This document shows, piece after piece, positions 55,444-64,000 of a stretch of DNA of 64,000 nucleotides. The notes beneath the pieces were generated by a model. The model had not been told where the DNA came from and did no database searches. It saw only the letters and a program-made list of their open reading frames with translations. The position numbers were made by a program, and so were the translations under genes. The stretch spans positions 310,001 to 374,000 of the forward strand of contig JANFAH010000002.1 in assembly GCA_024663395.1 (NCBI GenBank), written 5' to 3'. The DNA comes from Pisolithus tinctorius (lineage: Eukaryota; Basidiomycota; Agaricomycetes; Boletales; Pisolithaceae). Positions within the stretch are counted from its first letter, which is position 1. The number at the start of each line of letters is the position of its first letter.

Positions 55444-58294
55444 ATGGCAGCTAGGGTTGCCCACAAGGAGAGACATAAGAAAGTGAAAGAGGCACTCAAA
55501 GCAAGGAAGAAAGCAATGCCTCCCCATTTAGCTAAGTTGTCTCTTGGGAAGCTCCCCACTGAAGTTCCTCTTCAAGAATCCCCAGAACTGGAAGAGCCAA
55601 AACAGAAACGAGAACCCACCTTCACAGAATACCAAACACCGGTGCCAGTTATTGGATCAAACTCAGAAACATCCTTCAGTTCAACAGAAGAAGCCGTGAA
55701 ACTCCTACAAGAACCACCTTCACCACTCACAGAATTACCCATCACAGTATTCATAGAGGAGCCCAAAGACATCCCATTTTCCATTCCTACATTTTCAGGA
55801 GCAAAAGTCAACACTACCAGCTTAGAGGACATGTATGAAGCAATCTGGGACGATGGGCAGCCAGTGAGCTTGTCGAAGTTTGTGATGCCTAAGAGAGAAA
55901 AGGAAGAGGAATTGCCACTGTTTATGACCTACTGGGATAAGGGAAAGGAAAGGGCAACAGAGCAGCTGCCTGACAGAATCTATGACAATGACCCAGAAGC
56001 TGCAGTCCACCAAGGATGGACCAGAGAGAGGTCAATAGGCAGAGAAAGGTCACCCTTGAGGTCGAGGACAAGAGCAAGGTTGAGACATAGGTTGGGATGT
56101 AGGGAGAGGTCATCCTCGAGGTCAAGATGTGAATACAAGTACAGATCAACTTCCAGGCCAAGTTATAGAACAAGGCACAGGGCAAAGTCCTGTTGCCATG
56201 GACATAGAAGATCAGACAAGTCGAAGAGTAGATGCCATAGGAGGTCCTACTCCATGGACAGTTCATTGAGCGACTTGAGCAAGGAAGAGGAAAGAAGAAG
56301 GTATCACAGGTGTGAGAAGGAACATTGCTCAAAGTATAGATCTCCATCTACAGAAGCACAGGAGCCGAGGAGGAGAACAGCCCAGCCAGAAGAACTGTCT
56401 GAAGGGCAGCATATCCTTAGGCTTCTCAGACAAGGCGCCCTGGCATCTGACAAACCCAAGCTGCTTGAGAAAATGCCCTCTAGGTCTTCGGACAAAGCAC
56501 CCAAGTTTTCAGGGAAAACAGCTGATCTGGTTCATTACCTGGAAGAAATTCATCACCTGTGTAAGAAGGCAGGGTGTACAGACGAGTATGAGTGGCCAAA
56601 GTGGGCTATATGGTACCTGGACAACAATACAGTGAACTTGTGGAAGAGACAACAGGTAGATGGGATGAGTTCGTAGAAGTGCTGGCAAATGTGTACCCAG
56701 GCACAGGAGAATGAGAGAAGAGATACATTAAAGTGGACCTGGTCGATCTCATTCGAGCGCAGTCCAGGAAGATTATAGTGATGGAAGAGGACCTCAGAGA
56801 GTATCTTTGGCAGTATGAGACCATAGTGGGCTATCTTAACAGATGCTACAAACTCACCCAGGAGGACTATGATGGATACTTCTGGGAGGGCTTAGACCCA
56901 GACCTTCAGAAAGATATGCTCAAGAACTTGAAGTTTAGAAATGGCTTGTGTGATTTGGATGACCCCTGGCCTATGAATAAGATCTTATGACAAATAAAAG
57001 AGTTGCTGAGGCACTGGTACCAGACGATGAGAAGCTGTGCTGCAAGGAGGGGTGTCATTCAGTTATCACCTGGAGAGGAAGCCGGGAGGATAGCGTGTGA
57101 GTTGGTCCAGAGGCAGCCTCAGGTTCAGGCAGAGGCACAGGCACAATGAAGGGCAGTGCCTGTACCGGCCAGAAACATTGTTGAAGGAGCATGTGAACCA
57201 CCTCGAGAAATAATTTGCTTTTTCTGTTTCCTTCAAGGACACCGCACAAGGACTTGTCACATGTTGGAGAGATATCACATGGCTGGCAGGTGTATCATCA
57301 AAGACAATAGGGTAAAGTTCAATGACAGCACATGCATTCCTTGAACAGATGAGCTGATGTACCAGTTGATAGATGAATGGATGGCAAGAGACAGGAGGAG
57401 GAGAGAGGAGCAGCAAGCACCCATTGTTCATATCAAGCATGAAGAGGATCCTCTGACAAACACGAATATGTTCATAGCAGTGCACAATGCCTTCCAATAC
57501 ATCAAGAGAGCTAGGATTGAAGAGTATGTTTCAGAAGGAGAGGATATGGCCAGGGAGGTCATCTCAGAGACAGAGTATGAAGCACGATGGGCAGAAACAG
57601 AACAGGCATTCACAGCAGCGAAAGACCCTGAAGTTCAATGGGGTAGTGGTACCTGGGAAAGAGAGATGAACAGTGACCACAACAGCAGATTGTGACGAGA
57701 CCTAAACAACAGGGTGTGTTGTAGGCTCGCACCGAGAACCAACAGAAAAGAAGAAAGAGGGAAGAGAGGAGACGGTTTAGAAGCAGGCGGATTTAGGACT
57801 CGTAGACCCAAATGAACTAGCTTAGAGCTAGTTGGGTGATTGAGCAACGGTACTTATACTACAGTACACGAGGTAACGGTGAGGCGTACATGAGGTCCAT
57901 GACACCATAGTGATGTCATAACGATGTCATAGTGGAGTGGAACGTACCAGAAGGAGGAAGCAAGGTAAAGGCGAGGCGAGGTCCAGACCGGGGTCCGGGG
58001 CGAGTCCGAGAGATAAGATAAGACGAAAAGATTAGATAAGATGAAAAGAAAAGAAAAGAAACAACAAGAAAAGAGTACGTATCGTAACACAGATCAGCCA
58101 GGACCTAGTCAGTCTGGCTTGATGGATGCTCCTGAGGCAAGTTTGAAGGACAAGGGAAAGCAACCAGACAGAAGTACTGGCAGGTCGCAAGGACCTACCT
58201 CTGCACCAAAGACCCAGCCACATGTCATGGAAGATCAAGATGCAGGAAGGAAAGGATATAGGTATACGAGTCTGTTCAAAGACCCTACAGCAGT
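55444..58294 (+). pseudogene. Gag of Ty3 element 2, frameshifted and interrupted
   Basis: ATG 55444 starts MAARVAHKERHKKVKEALK. It has an acidic N-terminal half, a strikingly Arg/Ser-rich stretch (56010-56270, SRTRAR, SSSRSR), then the capsid-like start HYLEEIHHLCKKAG and KWAIWYLDNN. A frameshift near 56660 and TGAs follow; homology continues as WDEFVEVLANVYPGT, LREYLWQYETIVGYLNRC and a zinc knuckle CFFCFLQGHRTRTC (about 57210-57250). A Glu/Arg-rich tail (57357-57690) is interrupted by the solo LTR and resumes at 58095 as QPGPSQSGLMDAPEASL to 58294. Confidence 0.75.
57691..58089 (-). repeat. Solo LTR of the chromovirus family
   Basis: 399 bp; plus-strand start TGTGACGAGACC, end ATCGTAACA. 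Flanked by CAGAT (57686-57690 and 58090-58094), so a complete insertion whose internal part was lost by LTR recombination. Same family as the LTRs at 58295 and 63741. Confidence 0.9.
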
Positions 58295-58677
58295 TGTGAC
58301 GAGACCTAAACAACAGGATTTGTTGTAGGCTCGCACCAAGAACCAACAGAAAAGAAGAAAGAGAGAAGAGAGGAGGCGGCTTAGAAGCAGGCGGACTTAG
58401 GACTCAAAGACCCAAATGAACTAGCTTGGAGCTAGTTGGGCGATTGAGTGACGATACTTATACTATGATACATGAGGCTACGGTGAGGCGTACATGAGGT
58501 CCGTGACATCATAGTGATGTCATAATGATATCATAGCGGAGCGGAATGTACTAGAAGGGAGGAGCAAGGCGAAGGTGAGGCAAGGTCTAGACCGGAGTCC
58601 GGACCGAGTCTAAGAGATAGGATAAGATGGAGGGATAAGATGAAAGAAAAGAAAGGAAAAGAGTACGTATCATAACA
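58295..58677 (-). repeat. Chromovirus 3' LTR
   Basis: 383 bp, TGTGACGAG...ATCATAACA on the plus strand. It contains the TATA-like box (TACTTATACT complement, 58455-58464) and the TGAACTAGCTT motif (58417-58427). Confidence 0.85.
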
Positions 58678-58692
58678 CTATCCCCTCCTTAG
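58678..58692 (-). other. Polypurine tract of the chromovirus
   Basis: The minus strand reads AAGGAGGGGATAG immediately before the 3' LTR, the usual plus-strand DNA primer. Confidence 0.65.
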
Positions 58693-61600
58693 AAATCGAC
58701 TTCCAGGCGATTGAAGGTAGGGACAGTGTCAGTGAAGTTTTCCAGGGGTTTGAAGAGGGAGGAGAAAAGGGAGGAATCCATGCCACGGAGTTTTCGAGGA
58801 GCAGAAGGGTTTCGACGATGGAAGTCTCTGACAGCACCAGGGGCAGACTTCAAAGCGGACTCAGGCTCCCAAGTGCGATCCTCGTCATGATACCCTTTCC
58901 AATGGACGAGGTATTCAAGCCTGTTCCTTTTCAGGCGAGAATCAGCGATATAGTCCACCTCAAACTCTTCATCGCCCTCATGTCCCACCACCGGTCCTGG
59001 ACGGGTGACAGTTTGTCCCTCCAAAGGGCCCTTGTATGGTTTGATCCGAGAGACGTTAACAACCGGATGGATCTTGAGGGTCTTTGGGAGTTTCAACTCC
59101 ACCGCATTGGGTTTTAACGAAACAACCTTATAAGGGCCAATCCACCGTTCCGTGAGTTTTCTGGAGGGGCGACCAGAGAGGGAGATGCGGGAGGTTTCCA
59201 ACCAAACCATGTCACCAACCGAGTAGGAGGGGGCGTCAGAGCGAGACGCGTCCGCAGACACCTTCATCCGTTCTGCTGCCTTGTCCAAGGCCTTCTTTGT
59301 GTCTTCCAAAACCTTAGCGAGGTCGACAGCGTGATCTGTGGCTGCTTCTGCCTTGGAAAGGAAAGGTTCCACGCCCATCCTGGGGGTGTAGGAACGAGTA
59401 ACCGAGAAGGGACTCCTGCCAGTAGACTCCTGTCGCTTGTTATTATAGGAGAACTGGGCGACCTTGAGCCAAGAAGGCCAAGAGTCCTGCCGGTCGTTGA
59501 CAAAAAGGCGGAGATACTGCTGGAGATCCTGGTTAAGACGTTCTGTCTGACCATCTGTCTGAGGATGGAAGGCGGTGGAGAGCTTGGGTTTGACCCCAAG
59601 CATTTTACAGAGTTCAGCAGTGAACATGCTAGCAAACTGGGGGCCTCGATCAGAGATGACAGAAGAAGGCAAGCCATGTTGGGTCCACACATGGTCGCGA
59701 AAGAGTTCAGCTGTTTGCAACGAGGAAACCTCCTTTGTAGTAGGGGCAAAGACCACCTCCTTTGAAAACCTGTCCACCACCACCATGACGTTATCGAAGC
59801 CCTGCGCTTCTGGTAGTTCCATGAAGTCAACCGAGATGTCAGTCCACGGGCATTTGGGAACGGGGTTTGGAAGGAGTTTTCCTGCAGGAGGTAGTCTAGA
59901 ACTCTTAGCCATTTGACAACGGTGACATGCCGAGACGTAGTCTTTAACAGTGGCAGTCATCCCGGGCCAGACATAGTTGCGAGAGACGAGCTCTAGAGTT
60001 TTCTTCCAGCCAGGATGTCCTGCAAGCGGGGTGTCATGGTGCTTTTCGAGACAATGGACCCTGACGGCGGGTGGAACATAGACCTTTCCCTGACAGACGT
60101 ACAGCCCTTCTCTAAGGATTGAACCCTCTGGTTGTGGTGTTACCGAGGAGGTGGACTTTAGGGCGAGAACGAGATCAACATCCTCTCCTACCATCAAGGT
60201 AGTTGCCACCCTGGAGGGGTCGAGCAACGTGACCCCTTGATTATCTGACCCTTTCGGCTCGTGATCCTCTCTCCTAGAAAGGGCATCAGCTTTAGCCATG
60301 GAAGACCCGGGCTTGTACACCAGCTTGTAGTTGAAGCGAGAGAGATACTGCGCCCAACGTGCCTGGCGGTGGTCCAGGTTCTGTGCCTTCATGAAATACT
60401 GGAGGTTTGCATGGTCTGTCCAGATCTCAAACTGATAAGGGGTGGCTTCAAGGTAGTGTCGCCATGTTTCTAGGGCACGGATTATGGCCAGCATTTCCTT
60501 GTCAAAGACCTGGTAATTTCGTTCGGGGGGGGACATGGAATGGGAGTAGAAGGCGACAGGTCGCCAAAGGTCATCCTCACATTTCACGGAGAGGACAGCA
60601 CCGGTGGCAAAGTCAGAGGCATCGGTTTCTAGACGGAACTCCCTATCCTGGTCCGGAAAAGCGAGAACGGGGGCAGTGGTGAAGGCAACCTTTAATGCAT
60701 CGAAGGCTTGTTGTTCTCGTGGACCCCAAGTCCAGAGTTGATCTTTTCTTGTGAGATCGTTGAGTGGGCGAGCGATCTGTGCGAAGTCCTTGATGAAGCG
60801 GCGATAGAAGTTCGCTAGTCCCAAGAAGGCTTGTACCGAGCGGACCTTCGTAGGGAGCGGCCACTCTGTAATGGCTTTCACCTTGCCTTTATCCATACCA
60901 ACCCCTTCGGTTCCAACCACCATGCCCAGGAACTCCACCTGCTTTTGTTTGAAGAAGCATTTCTCTGGTTTGACGAACAGGTCGTTTTCTTCTAGCCTTT
61001 TTAACACCTCCAAGATGATCCTGTCATGCTCCTTTTCATCATCTGTCTTCGTGAAGATCATCAGATCATCGATATAGACCACGAGGACGTCCTCCATATC
61101 ACCGAAGATGTCATTCATCATGTTTTGAAAGGTAGATGGCGAGTTGCAGAGACCAAAGTACATGACCAGTGGTTCGTAAGCGCCTTTATGAGTGACAAAG
61201 GCAGCTTTCCATTCATCTCCTTCCTTGACACAAACGTTGTTGTACCCCCATCGGAGGTCCATCTTGGTGAAGAGCTTACAGCCCTTGAGCTTATCGACGA
61301 GCTGGGAGATGAGGGGAAGAGGGTATGCGTTCTTGACTGTATGTTCGTTGAGATAGCGGTAGTCCTGAACCATACGTTTCTTCCCATCCTTCTTTGGTAC
61401 AAAGAACACCGGCGAGGTCTGCGGTGACTTCGAGGGACGGATGTAGCCTTTACGCAGTTGGTCCTCAAGGAAGTCCGACACCTCCTTTTGTTCCTCTACA
61501 GAGAGTGGGATGAGACAACCATGTTTGGGAGCGAAGGTTTCTTTAAGGTCGATGGCGTGATCCCACGGTTTACGAAGTGGCATTCTTTCCGACTCTTCCT

Positions 61601-62396
61601 TTGAGAAGACCTTCAGGTACTGATGGTATTCCTTTGGGACGAGCTCTTCAGTAGTGCCGGTCCGAACTCTGGTAGAGCAGAGTTTTGGATAAAGGTACTC
61701 CATGTCTTGTGCTTCTTGTTCCTCTGCCATCCTTTCTGCTCTTGTCCTTGGGGCCAGATCATGACACTCGCGGGGACACCGGGACAACTTCACCTGCTTG
61801 GTCTCCCAACACACCTCTGGATTGTGTTTTCGTAGCCAAGTGTAGCCGAGTATGAGGGGGTGCGTGCCGAGTGTGGTGACCTGAGCCCAGACAGACTCTC
61901 GGTGGCCCTGATAGTTCATAACGAGAGAGGCGATGTGGGTGATATTGCCTGCCACGTTAGGAGTTCCATCAACGTTAAGGACGGCAACAGGTCGACCAAG
62001 CTTGATCAGGGGGACATCATTTTCATCAGCCCATTTCTTGTCCAAGAAGGTATCGTTGGCTCCTGAATCGACCAATGCTTTTACACTCCACTTCTTTTCT
62101 CGTCCTTCCAACACTACTTCCAACTCCAACTCTGCCTTCGGATCTGCTGTCCTTATTTTCGGGGTTTCTTTTGTTCTCTGAATAGGCGTGTTTTTATTTT
62201 TATCGCAAGAGGAATTAAGCACCGGCAGTTTTACATCCGCGGCCGCACCCACTGGGGTCGCCTCTTCAGATGGTACAGTAGTCTCCGAGTTAAATATATC
62301 CTGCTCGGTAGAGATATCGTCAATGCCTAAGACAGAAAACTTATTATAAACGTAGCCAGCGGAGACCCGATCCTCTACTGGCCGAACTCTTTTCCC
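58689..62396 (-). CDS. Chromovirus Pol (protease, RT, RNase H, integrase, chromodomain)
   Basis: Open from the gag overlap to TAG at 58689, over 1200 codons. It is entered by -1 slippage from gag, so it needs no ATG. In order: protease ALVDSGANDTFLD (about 62070), RT VVYIDDLMIF (about 61080), RNase H LETDASDFATGAV (about 60620), integrase zinc region EKHHDTPLAGH with CHRCQMAK (about 60040-59920), core with ISVDFMEL, VISDRGPQF and QTDGQTERL (D, D, E), and a C-terminal chromodomain EYLVHWKGYHDEDRTWEPE (about 58900). All catalytic residues are present. The chromodomain would direct integration to marked chromatin. A Ser/Phe tail of about 50 residues follows. No stop or frameshift is seen. Confidence 0.95.
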   Translation of the reverse strand, partial: GKRVRPVEDRVSAGYVYNKFSVLGIDDISTEQDIFNSETTVPSEEATPVGAAADVKLPVLNSSCDKNKNTPIQRTKETPKIRTADPKAELELEVVLEGREKKWSVKALVDSGANDTFLDKKWADENDVPLIKLGRPVAVLNVDGTPNVAGNITHIASLVMNYQGHRESVWAQVTTLGTHPLILGYTWLRKHNPEVCWETKQVKLSRCPRECHDLAPRTRAERMAEEQEAQDMEYLYPKLCSTRVRTGTTEELVPKEYHQYLKVFSKEESERMPLRKPWDHAIDLKETFAPKHGCLIPLSVEEQKEVSDFLEDQLRKGYIRPSKSPQTSPVFFVPKKDGKKRMVQDYRYLNEHTVKNAYPLPLISQLVDKLKGCKLFTKMDLRWGYNNVCVKEGDEWKAAFVTHKGAYEPLVMYFGLCNSPSTFQNMMNDIFGDMEDVLVVYIDDLMIFTKTDDEKEHDRIILEVLKRLEENDLFVKPEKCFFKQKQVEFLGMVVGTEGVGMDKGKVKAITEWPLPTKVRSVQAFLGLANFYRRFIKDFAQIARPLNDLTRKDQLWTWGPREQQAFDALKVAFTTAPVLAFPDQDREFRLETDASDFATGAVLSVKCEDDLWRPVAFYSHSMSPPERNYQVFDKEMLAIIRALETWRHYLEATPYQFEIWTDHANLQYFMKAQNLDHRQARWAQYLSRFNYKLVYKPGSSMAKADALSRREDHEPKGSDNQGVTLLDPSRVATTLMVGEDVDLVLALKSTSSVTPQPEGSILREGLYVCQGKVYVPPAVRVHCLEKHHDTPLAGHPGWKKTLELVSRNYVWPGMTATVKDYVSACHRCQMAKSSRLPPAGKLLPNPVPKCPWTDISVDFMELPEAQGFDNVMVVVDRFSKEVVFAPTTKEVSSLQTAELFRDHVWTQHGLPSSVISDRGPQFASMFTAELCKMLGVKPKLSTAFHPQTDGQTERLNQDLQQYLRLFVNDRQDSWPSWLKVAQFSYNNKRQESTGRSPFSVTRSYTPRMGVEPFLSKAEAATDHAVDLAKVLEDTKKALDKAAERMKVSADASRSDAPSYSVGDMVWLETSRISLSGRPSRKLTERWIGPYKVVSLKPNAVELKLPKTLKIHPVVNVSRIKPYKGPLEGQTVTRPGPVVGHEGDEEFEVDYIADSRLKRNRLEYLVHWKGYHDEDRTWEPESALKSAPGAVRDFHRRNPSAPRKLRGMDSSLFSSLFKPLENFTDTVPTFNRLEVDF

Positions 62397-63433
62397 TGGT
62401 TCTTCATCTCATTGATCTGCTTATCGTAGAAGAAGGCCTGCATCTCTTCGAACGACATCTGGCGGAGGGCGGTTTCTTGTGCCTCCTGCGTTACCTCCCG
62501 TATACTGGGCCTAGCAGGACCCTTTCCTTTAGCACGAGGGCAATCACGTTTGTAGTGATTCCCTTGGCAATCGAAACACTTGATGTGGGAGGGAACGGGA
62601 CGAGGGGGAAAGCGAGCAGCCCCGATTTCCATAGGCGCGCCACGACCGGGCTGAGTGCCGGTAGGAGTAAAGTGAGGGGAGTACGAGGGACGGTTATAAG
62701 AGGAGCGGGGGGCGGGTTCGTTGGGATAGTGATTGTAGAGCAACTTGAAACGGTCCCTAGCAAGGGCAGCTTCTCGAAAGGCAACAGTCATCTGGAGGTA
62801 GTTACCCTGAGTATATCCCCTCCTTAGGGCCTCCTTTACGATAGCGGGATGGACGGCATTTTCTAACAGGAAGCCAGCGGTTTCATCAGTTACCCGCCCT
62901 TGTACTTTTAACGACTCGAACTTTGCGTAGAACTCTTCGTAGCAAGAGTTCCCTTGGCGCATCGTGCGCATCTGAGCTTTGGCCCATTCTACATCCATTT
63001 GAGGGGCGAAGAACCTGTCAATGTCCTCGATCATCTCAGCCGTATCAGGCCATACTCCAGTGACGATGGCGAGGGAGAACTTGGCCTGAGTGAATCTTCC
63101 AGCCACAGGACCTGTCATGCGGGACCATACCACGGTACATTTATCTTGGGCGGTTGGTAGGGCGGTCCTATTCTGCGCGACCCATACCTTCATCTTAACC
63201 CACCACTCTGAAAACTTGGCACGATCTCCGGCATACTGACCCGGATCGGCCATCACCTCAATCCTCCTTTGAATGACATCGGCGGGGAGGGCGTTCCACT
63301 GATTTCGCTGACCCTCAATGGTCGCGATCGTTCCTTGAGCATCTCTTAGCTCGTTGCTTAGTCTGTAGTTTTCGTCTCAAAGAGCGTCGAGAGTGTCGCG
63401 GAGCTCGGTAAGCTGGTCGTGAATCCCTTCCAT
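62375..63433 (-). CDS. Chromovirus Gag (with one in-frame TGA)
   Basis: From ATG 63431-63433 the frame reads MEGIHDQLTELRDTLDAL, TGA (63377-63379), DENYRLSNELRDAQGT, ending EFGQ at 62375. The N-terminal part is a coiled coil. The capsid region includes KFSEWWVKMKVW, DIDRFFAPQMDVEWAKAQM and LKVQGRVTDETAGFLLENAV. A zinc knuckle C-x2-C-x4-H-x4-C (CFDCQGNHYKRDC) lies at about 62550-62590, followed by a Gln/Met-rich end. The TGA fits a CGA Arg codon deaminated once. A downstream ATG at 63251-63253 could still give a shortened Gag. Confidence 0.8.
62390..62396 (-). promoter_or_regulatory. Proposed -1 ribosomal frameshift site
   Basis: The minus strand reads G-GGA-AAA in the gag frame, an X-XXY-YYZ heptamer, 12 nt before the gag stop (62375-62377). 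Slipping one base back gives a frame that runs straight into Pol. Confidence 0.6.
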
Positions 63434-63740
63434 AGCGATCTGGGCATTTTAGAGTGTGACGGGGACGGAGGTTATAACGAGGCTGCTGTGGTTCAGCAGG
63501 GAGCGAACAGGGGAAGACGGACTCGACGGAGAAAGGGTAGGAAGGGGGTGGAGGAAGGGAGTAGAGGTTGTGATCGAAGAGCGGGGTGAGCGAACGACGC
63601 TCAGGGATGTATGGGACAAAGAGGTTTGGGTCGGGTTCAGAGGCTGGGGGACTTGGCGAGTACACCCACGAGCCTTCACGGAAGAAGCGAGGAATGGTGA
63701 CGGAGGGTGCGAGGGTACAACGATGAGAAGCTAGTTCAAG
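63315..63740 (-). CDS. Leader open frame upstream of chromovirus Gag
   Basis: Between the primer region and gag, one minus-strand frame is open for about 140 codons and overlaps the gag start in another frame. It is Pro/Ser-rich, then basic, with RYNLRPR. No function known. It could be chance in a GC-rich leader. Confidence 0.3.
   Translation of the reverse strand, partial: LELASHRCTLAPSVTIPRFFREGSWVYSPSPPASEPDPNLFVPYIPERRSLTPLFDHNLYSLPPPPSYPFSVESVFPCSLPAEPQQPRYNLRPRHTLKCPDRYGRDSRPAYRAPRHSRRSLRRKLQTKQRAKRCSRNDRDH
63728..63738 (-). other. Self-complementary primer-binding site
   Basis: The minus strand reads TGAACTAGCTT two nt after the 5' LTR. It is the exact complement of AAGCTAGTTCA inside the LTR (63863-63873), and does not begin with TGG as tRNA-primed sites do. 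Confidence 0.6.
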
Positions 63741-64000
63741 TGTGACGAGACCTAAACAACAGGATTTGTTGTAGGCTCGCACCAAGAACCAACAGAAAAG
63801 AAGAAAGAGAGAAGAGAGGAGGCGGCTTAGAAGCAGGCAGACTTAGGACTCGAAGACCCAAATGAACTAGCTTGGAGCTAGTTGGGCGATTGAGTGACGA
63901 TACTTATACTATGATACATGAGGCTACGGTGAGGCGTACATGAGGTCCGTGACATCATAGTGATGTCATAATGATATCATAGCGGAGCGGAATGTACTAG
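63741..64000 (-). repeat. Chromovirus 5' LTR (cut by the window end)
   Basis: 260 bp visible, almost identical to 58295-58554. TATA-like AGTATAAGTA (63901-63910, minus) lies about 28 nt upstream of AAGCTAGTTCA. Confidence 0.85.

Larger units (their letters stand above)
54916..58294 (+). mobile_element. Ty3-type retrotransposon 2 (visible 5' part)
   Basis: Plus orientation. 5' LTR 54916-55381 (TGTAGGG...CTTACA), tRNA-type primer site starting TGGAGCCCACC at 55384, and gag from 55444. It inserted in copia copy 2 (duplication AGTGT expected from 54911-54915). Its gag region was later hit by a solo LTR and by a chromovirus, so pol and the 3' LTR lie beyond the window. Confidence 0.75.
58295..64000 (-). 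mobile_element. Ty3 chromovirus, nearly intact, continuing past the window
   Basis: 3' LTR 58295-58677, purine tract, pol, gag, leader, 5' LTR from 63741. It inserted in the gag of Ty3 element 2; the left target duplication should be GCAGT (58290-58294). CpG is frequent, unlike the older elements, so it is young. Pol has no internal stop; gag has one TGA. Confidence 0.9.

Overview
The window looks like nuclear DNA of a mushroom-forming basidiomycete (Agaricomycetes). Genes are split by short introns of about 45-80 bp. The host genes include families typical of these fungi: a TKL-like kinase, tandem membrane-protein families and an ADP-ribose macrodomain protein. The right half is a stack of fungal transposons: a Plavaka-type DNA element, Ty1/copia, Ty3 chromovirus and a tyrosine-recombinase element. 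I cannot name the species.

Positions 1-28000 are ordinary host genes. In order they are: the 3' end of a probable GTPase-family gene; a doubtful gene remnant; GMP synthase (minus); a DUF3990/ADP-ribosyltransferase-fold gene, a small unknown gene and a macrodomain gene packed into 2.1 kb; two tandem copies of a multi-pass membrane protein (minus); mitochondrial Lon protease (1083 codons reconstructed over eight exons, including a GC-AG intron); a protein kinase; a large Pro/Ala-rich protein; two tandem copies of a single-pass surface glycoprotein (minus); a broken fungal gene; and DNA polymerase delta subunit Cdc27/POLD3.

From about 28500 the composition changes abruptly: CpG becomes rare and TpG/CpA common. 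Positions 28790-44800 read as one old DNA transposon with about 41-bp inverted ends and a 6-bp target duplication. It holds a decayed cargo gene and a Plavaka-type transposase. The transposase gene is split by a Ty3 pol fragment without LTRs, by an 1856-bp LTR-like insertion inside that fragment, and by a 2.25-kb palindromic element with 678-bp arms that look identical.

Positions 45300-64000 are a nest of insertions that can be ordered from target-site duplications. A tyrosine-recombinase gene was hit by one complete copia (45805-50646) and, upstream, by a second copia (from 51581). The second copia was hit by a Ty3 element (from 54916), whose gag region then received a solo LTR (57691-58089) and a nearly intact chromovirus (from 58295, running off the window). 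The older elements carry nonsense codons where Arg CGA became TGA, which points to cytosine methylation and deamination. The chromovirus is the youngest layer. It keeps all catalytic motifs, a -1 frameshift site and an 11-nt match between its primer-binding region and its own LTR, as expected of a self-primed element.
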